The position numbers and the translations under genes are program-made. From Hymenoscyphus infarciens (Eukaryota; Ascomycota; Leotiomycetes; Helotiales; Helotiaceae): DNA of 51,105 nucleotides. Location: NCBI GenBank assembly GCA_001414345.1, contig LLCB01000372.1, positions 1 to 51,105 of the forward strand, in the 5' to 3' direction. This document shows positions 46,747-51,105 of the stretch, piece by piece. Under the pieces are notes generated by a model, which searched no databases, was not told where the DNA came from, and saw only the letters and a list, made by a program, of their open reading frames with translations. How positions within the stretch are numbered: the first letter of the stretch is position 1; the number at the start of each line of letters is the position of its first letter.

Positions 46747-48793
46747 ATGCCGCCTGAAGAGGCTCAAGCGCATCCTTCTAGGGAAAGTTTGACTGCCGTG
46801 TAAGTTTGACTTTCCAGCAAGCAGCAAGCGCCGTCCTAACTTTTAACTTCATAATAGGCCTTTGAGAACCACCGCTGACCCTGCGCCATCTACATCTCGC
46901 CCAAAGGAGGGATGCAAACAGTATAATAGTGGCTGGATTCTTCGAGGACTCGGATGTTCCCGTCTGGTCCAAGGTATCGAGTGTCCATACTACCACGACC
47001 CAGCCCTCAGGGAAGCGGCCATCGCAAAGAAGAGAAAAGGTTCCCAGGACATCAGACAAGAGACTTCAACATCCATTGATACAACCTCAATCCCAGCACA
47101 GGTCCATGAGCATGCATCTTCGCACAACTCTAAGATGGATCCTCCCTTTCAAGAGTCTGGCAGTCAAAGTTTTCCTCAACCGCACACCGCCAAGCCAAGT
47201 TCCTCGGGAACAAATTTTCCCAAGGGTGTGTGCAATTTCTACTCCCGTACTGGCTGGTGTAGACATGGAAGAGCGTGTAAATATTCGCATGTTCTCCATC
47301 CACAAAAACTTCAGGCGTCAAAGGAGAATGGTTTCAAGCAAATTTCAACAAGACCTTTCGAGAATCAGTTTACTATCGACCCCCAGCCAGAAGAGAACTC
47401 ATTGGAACAATTGAATGGGCCTTCGCCAGCTCGACCGTTTAAGGGCGAGTCTTCTCAGCGATCAGCCCAAAGACTCAGAAAAGAGCCGTCACAAGAGAAG
47501 AAAGAGTTGGTCACGAAGACTCATCCAGGCACTGCCACCGAAGACAACAATCCATCAACGGAAACATCATCAAATAACCTTCCTGCCAAGTCAGGGCCAT
47601 CGGCTAGCAAAAATGGACGAAAGACCAAGAAGAAAATTGATTGGCTGAAGTCAGATCCTTCTGAAGAAAACACAGCTCCCACATGGACTTATTCCACAGC
47701 TGCTAAGCCTCCTGCAGTACAGAAGGCCCCAATGCAAATCGCCAAGTCATCTTACTCTGAAGTCGCCAAGTTACCTACACAAAAGAGCGGTTCCTTTCAA
47801 AAGAATTCTGGAACAACCCCTATCCGCGAGAAACTCTTTAAGGTTCCAGACGTTCTTTGCAAGCCCGGCCGCAAGCCCATCGAAGCCTTGCCTTACGATC
47901 CACGAGTGAGGACCACCGACTTGGGACATGGTTCTTGGGACAAGGACTATACCTTGATCTCTTGGTTGGAGAATAACCTGAGAAGCAAGCAACGGGCAGA
48001 AATCTTCGCAACATACCGAAACTATCTTGAGCGCGGCGTCATTCCATTGATTGCTTTGGACAGAAAGCGTCATCTCAAACCAAACGTGAATCTATCTTCG
48101 TTTTCACTGCTACCTAATGAGGTCAAGGAAATGATATGGAGGTATGCTTTGATCCATAAGCGCGATGTTAGGGTCCGATTGGATACTTGGGAGGTGACAG
48201 TTGGACAGACAAAGACAAGAAATAGGATTGCTGCTTATACCTTGTCACCACCTCTCTTACGAACTTGTCAACTTTCTCGCCGAATAGCTCTGGAGCATTA
48301 CAAGGTTACCTTTGGAACAAAGACTGGAGGCCAGGCACGAATCCATATGGACTTCAAGCTCGACCGATTCTTCATCCGCCATCCCGACCCCAATCAACTC
48401 AAAGACATCTCCGAGACTCTCCACGATAAAGACCTCCTACGAGTCCGAAACCTCGGCATTCCTATGCTCTATTGGATTCAGGGTGACAACGACATGTTTT
48501 TTAATGCTATCGCGCAGTTCCCGAATCTGAGGGAGCTGTCTCTGGTTGTGGGAGATGGTGTTAAGGATCACACGTTCTGGAAGGATAGACCTATTACTCC
48601 GTTTATTGCGCGACATCTCAAGGATATATGGAAGGAGAGATACCCTGGGACTAGACCGCCAGATGTCTTTTATGAGGTTATTGATGCAATCCAAGCTAAT
48701 CATTGGGGGATTGATGGGATTGGTTTTTCGGGGCTGGTTTGTGGGGATACGAGTGTTAATGCGAAGTGGAGGAATAGGTTGAAGCGTGATTGA
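46747..48793 (+). CDS. CCCH zinc-finger and 2EXR-domain protein, 662 aa
   Basis: Exon 1 46747-46799 (MPPEEAQAHPSRESLTA), a 58-bp intron, exon 2 46858-48793; phases consistent, 662 aa. Two zinc fingers lie near the N-terminus: C37-x13-C51-x8-C60-x3-H64, wider than usual, and a standard C143-x8-C-x5-C-x3-H (VCNFYSRTGWCRHGRACKYSH). CCCH fingers commonly bind RNA. A Ser/Lys/Pro-rich disordered middle follows. From about 430 the sequence FSLLPNEVKEMIWRYAL, with PPLLRTCQLSRRIALEHY later, matches the fungal 2EXR domain, whose function is not known. The fusion suggests an RNA-binding protein with a fungus-specific partner-binding domain; that role is inference. Confidence 0.88.
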
Positions 48794-50033
48794 GGGACCG
48801 AAATTGTGGTCATTGCTTTCTGGCGCAGAAGACTGCATATTTTCCTTACCGAGGGTTACGAATGTGCAGCGAAGGAGAGGCTCGGAGTTGATGTGTTTCT
48901 GCTGTCTTTTTACTGCATTCTTTTTTTTTTGATTGAAGCGATGATGACGCGAGCAAGAAATGGATCATGGAGGCATTTTACTGCATCCTTTTTCCATTGA
49001 AACGACACCGGAGCATGGAGGCATATTATTGCATTCTTTTCTTTGAACGAGAACTGAGAACGAGAACGATGTCACCGGAGCATGGAGCAAGGGGTACCCA
49101 ATTTGCATTGTTTTACTTTGCTGGCATGCTATCGTGGATGGATGGAGTTTGTTCCAATCGCATGGATTTTTCCTTTTTCCTTCTCTTTTTTATACGACGG
49201 GGTTGACAGACAGTACATATTATGAGCGATGAGGCTTCATTCTTGAAGTTCAAAGTTGCTATGGGATTATGAGATACTCCTCTCTGATGTTTACATGGTT
49301 TTAGACATGACGTGCTTTTACGCAGAAGATTAATAAGGGGAGACGTGTTTGATAGAAATTGTTTTTTTAATGAGAGGTTTCTTTATGAATTTCGCTTGAG
49401 GTAGTGACTAGTTGATGTGACTTGAGTTGGTGAGAATTTTCGATATCGAATCAAGCATGTGAGTCTGGAACCCCACACTAAGTATTCAGTAAGTCAAGAC
49501 ATAGCTTGCCTTGAAAACGAATTAAAAAACCAAATATTGCTGACATAGAAACTACTTCGTACAACATCATCCCCTTCATAAATTACCTCTAGTTTTTCCA
49601 GAAATATAAGTCAACACATCACCCTCTTGACTCTTTACTCTGTCAAATCAGGGGTTCTTCCTATTCCTTCCACTATCTCAAGTTATGGGCTCTTCAACGT
49701 AAACTTTCGACCGGATGTGTTCTCAAAACAAAACAACTGTAACGTCGCAACACAGCCCAGGACTCACTCTTCTCAACGCAGAACCCAGGAATAGAGAGAG
49801 GACGAAGAAACCAGCATAAGCGAAGCTCTCCTTTTAAGATTTCCCCCTCATGTGAGATATATTCTTTAGTAATCTCGCGGTCGTCCTAACTCACCTTTCT
49901 CCATTGTTCTTGTAGACATTTTATTCTTGTGAGATAAGCAAGTAAGTAAGCAAGTAAGCATCTATATCCACACCACGATTCAGAATGCGGAGAGTATTTG
50001 ATTACTGGCAGCCAGCCAGTAGAGAGTCCTGTA

Positions 50034-50054
50034 TACACTATACACTATACACTA
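50034..50054. repeat. Three copies of TACACTA
   Basis: A 7-bp perfect tandem repeat. Confidence 0.9.
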
Positions 50055-50659
50055 TAGATATACCAAAGGCCAAAAAACGACGAAATAGCAAGACGTAAAA
50101 GTTTAAGTGTTTAGAGTGTAATTCGTTAAGTACTACATATCTCAGGGCTAGAAGAGATGTTATAAATTCTAAATTTTAAGTTGCCGCTTCTCTTGTCTTT
50201 ACTCGAGTTCTCTGTCTTACTATATCTCTCTAGTTTTCTCTCTCTTCTTCTCTCTTTCTCTTAGTAATAAAGAAGAGAGAGCGAGGGAGAGAGAGGAAGG
50301 AGAAAAGAGGAAGAAGAAAAGAGGAAGAAGAAAAGAGAGAAGAAGAAAAGAGAGAAGTGAAAAAGAGAAAAGAGTAAGTAAATATTTTAAAGCTCGAGGG
50401 AATGTTTTTCCTAGTATAGATAAGAGGAGTTGAGTAAAGAATTCCCTCTCTCCCTCTCTCCCGCTCCTTCTTTCTCTTATTCTTTCTCTTACTTATTAAG
50501 TAAGTAATAGTAAGAATAACGATAGTAGATACGCTAGCGTTAAAATCTATATACTGCTACCTACTAGCTATAGACACACTAGCTATAATCCCTGCTATTA
50601 TTAAATAAGAGAGGTTCTTTCCTCTTATACTACTATTAATAGCTAGCTTTAAATAGTAA

Positions 50660-50665
<6 letters not shown>

Positions 50666-50725
<60 letters not shown>
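50666..50725. repeat. (GA)n microsatellite, about 30 units
   Basis: About 60 bases of uninterrupted AG dinucleotide, with imperfect GA-rich sequence about 300 bp upstream. Confidence 0.95.
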
Positions 50726-50729
<4 letters not shown>

Positions 50730-51105
50730 TAGCTTTAAAACCCCTTCTATTTTCTACCTATAAGAAGTTACATTTTGCGATTTCCCAATTTCCGTTTATA
50801 CGATTTAGTCGATCGGGATGCCGTACGTACGTAGCCAGGTAAATTATCTTAGTGTGAGGGAGGTTTACGTCATGAATTCAAGACTACAACACATCGTGAT
50901 GTCAACATCCAAGACTAACTAAAGTATGGTGGCTGTTAGCGACCCTCTCGGACATTTTGGAAAATCGACTTTTTACGCCTAAATATATTATAATTCGACG
51001 TACTCTACCACCACCTCTTACACTTAATTATACTACGAAGTTAAGAGAATTATATATTCTAGCTATTTAATCGTACTAAAATTATATATACTTGATTATT
51101 ATAGA

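Larger units (their letters stand above)
48794..51105. other. Intergenic region at the right end
   Basis: About 2.3 kb with no gene seen. It contains GA-rich purine tracts (50260-50380), a GA microsatellite, and a TACACTA repeat. The last ~100 bases are AT-rich and may be the edge of another RIP island. Confidence 0.5.

Noticed and set aside
51031..51105. A further RIP island at the right edge
   Set aside because: Only about 75 bases are visible and CA dinucleotides remain just upstream; too short to call.

Overview
The window is nuclear DNA of a filamentous ascomycete (Pezizomycotina), most likely Leotiomycetes/Helotiales. The reasons are short 43-110 bp introns with GTAAGT-type donors and CTAAC/CTGAC branch sites, typical filamentous-fungal proteins (Ste20 kinase, HP1, secreted rhamnogalacturonase, 2EXR domain), and very AT-rich blocks that have almost lost CpA and TpG, the mark of repeat-induced point mutation (RIP). 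The species is not determined. Gene models were built by hand from reading frames and splice sites; for every multi-exon model except the low-confidence one at 12991-13532 the exon phases add up.

Region by region: 1-7770 is a RIP-mutated Ty3/gypsy chromovirus with LTR-derived repeats at both ends, followed at 8275-8462 (minus) by a tRNA-derived Pol III-type element. Then: an 888-aa RING-H2 protein (9244-12363, minus, 5 exons); a long gene-poor stretch; a mitochondrial-type short-chain dehydrogenase (15374-16684, plus, 4 exons); a gap; the PAK kinase Ste20 (19398-22209, minus, 4 exons). A long spacer (22210-26662) holds tandem repeats and a RIP-mutated island with 78-bp inverted repeats. Next come the multi-KH protein Scp160/vigilin (26663-30734, plus), a Nudix hydrolase (31348-32145, minus), heterochromatin protein 1 (33082-34199, minus, 6 exons), a disrupted LRR/F-box-like gene with an in-frame TAG (34710-36303, plus), a second RIP island (about 36570-37085), an FAD monooxygenase (37381-39269, plus, 7 exons), a secreted GH28 rhamnogalacturonase (40359-42115, minus, 8 exons), CCT5 (44190-46050, plus, 5 exons) and a CCCH zinc-finger/2EXR protein (46747-48793, plus). 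The rest is intergenic with simple repeats.

The genes do not form one pathway or a biosynthetic cluster: housekeeping genes (CCT5, Scp160, Ste20, HP1) are mixed with accessory genes (rhamnogalacturonase, FAD monooxygenase, broken LRR-like gene), separated by repeat islands. One thematic link is that HP1 lies between islands of the RIP-mutated DNA that HP1 typically packages in fungi. I found no clearly new multi-gene system. The most unusual items are the tRNA-like element, the chromovirus whose pol frame survives with point mutations only, the inverted-repeat element, the CCCH-2EXR fusion, the RING interrupted by an intron, and several micro-exons.
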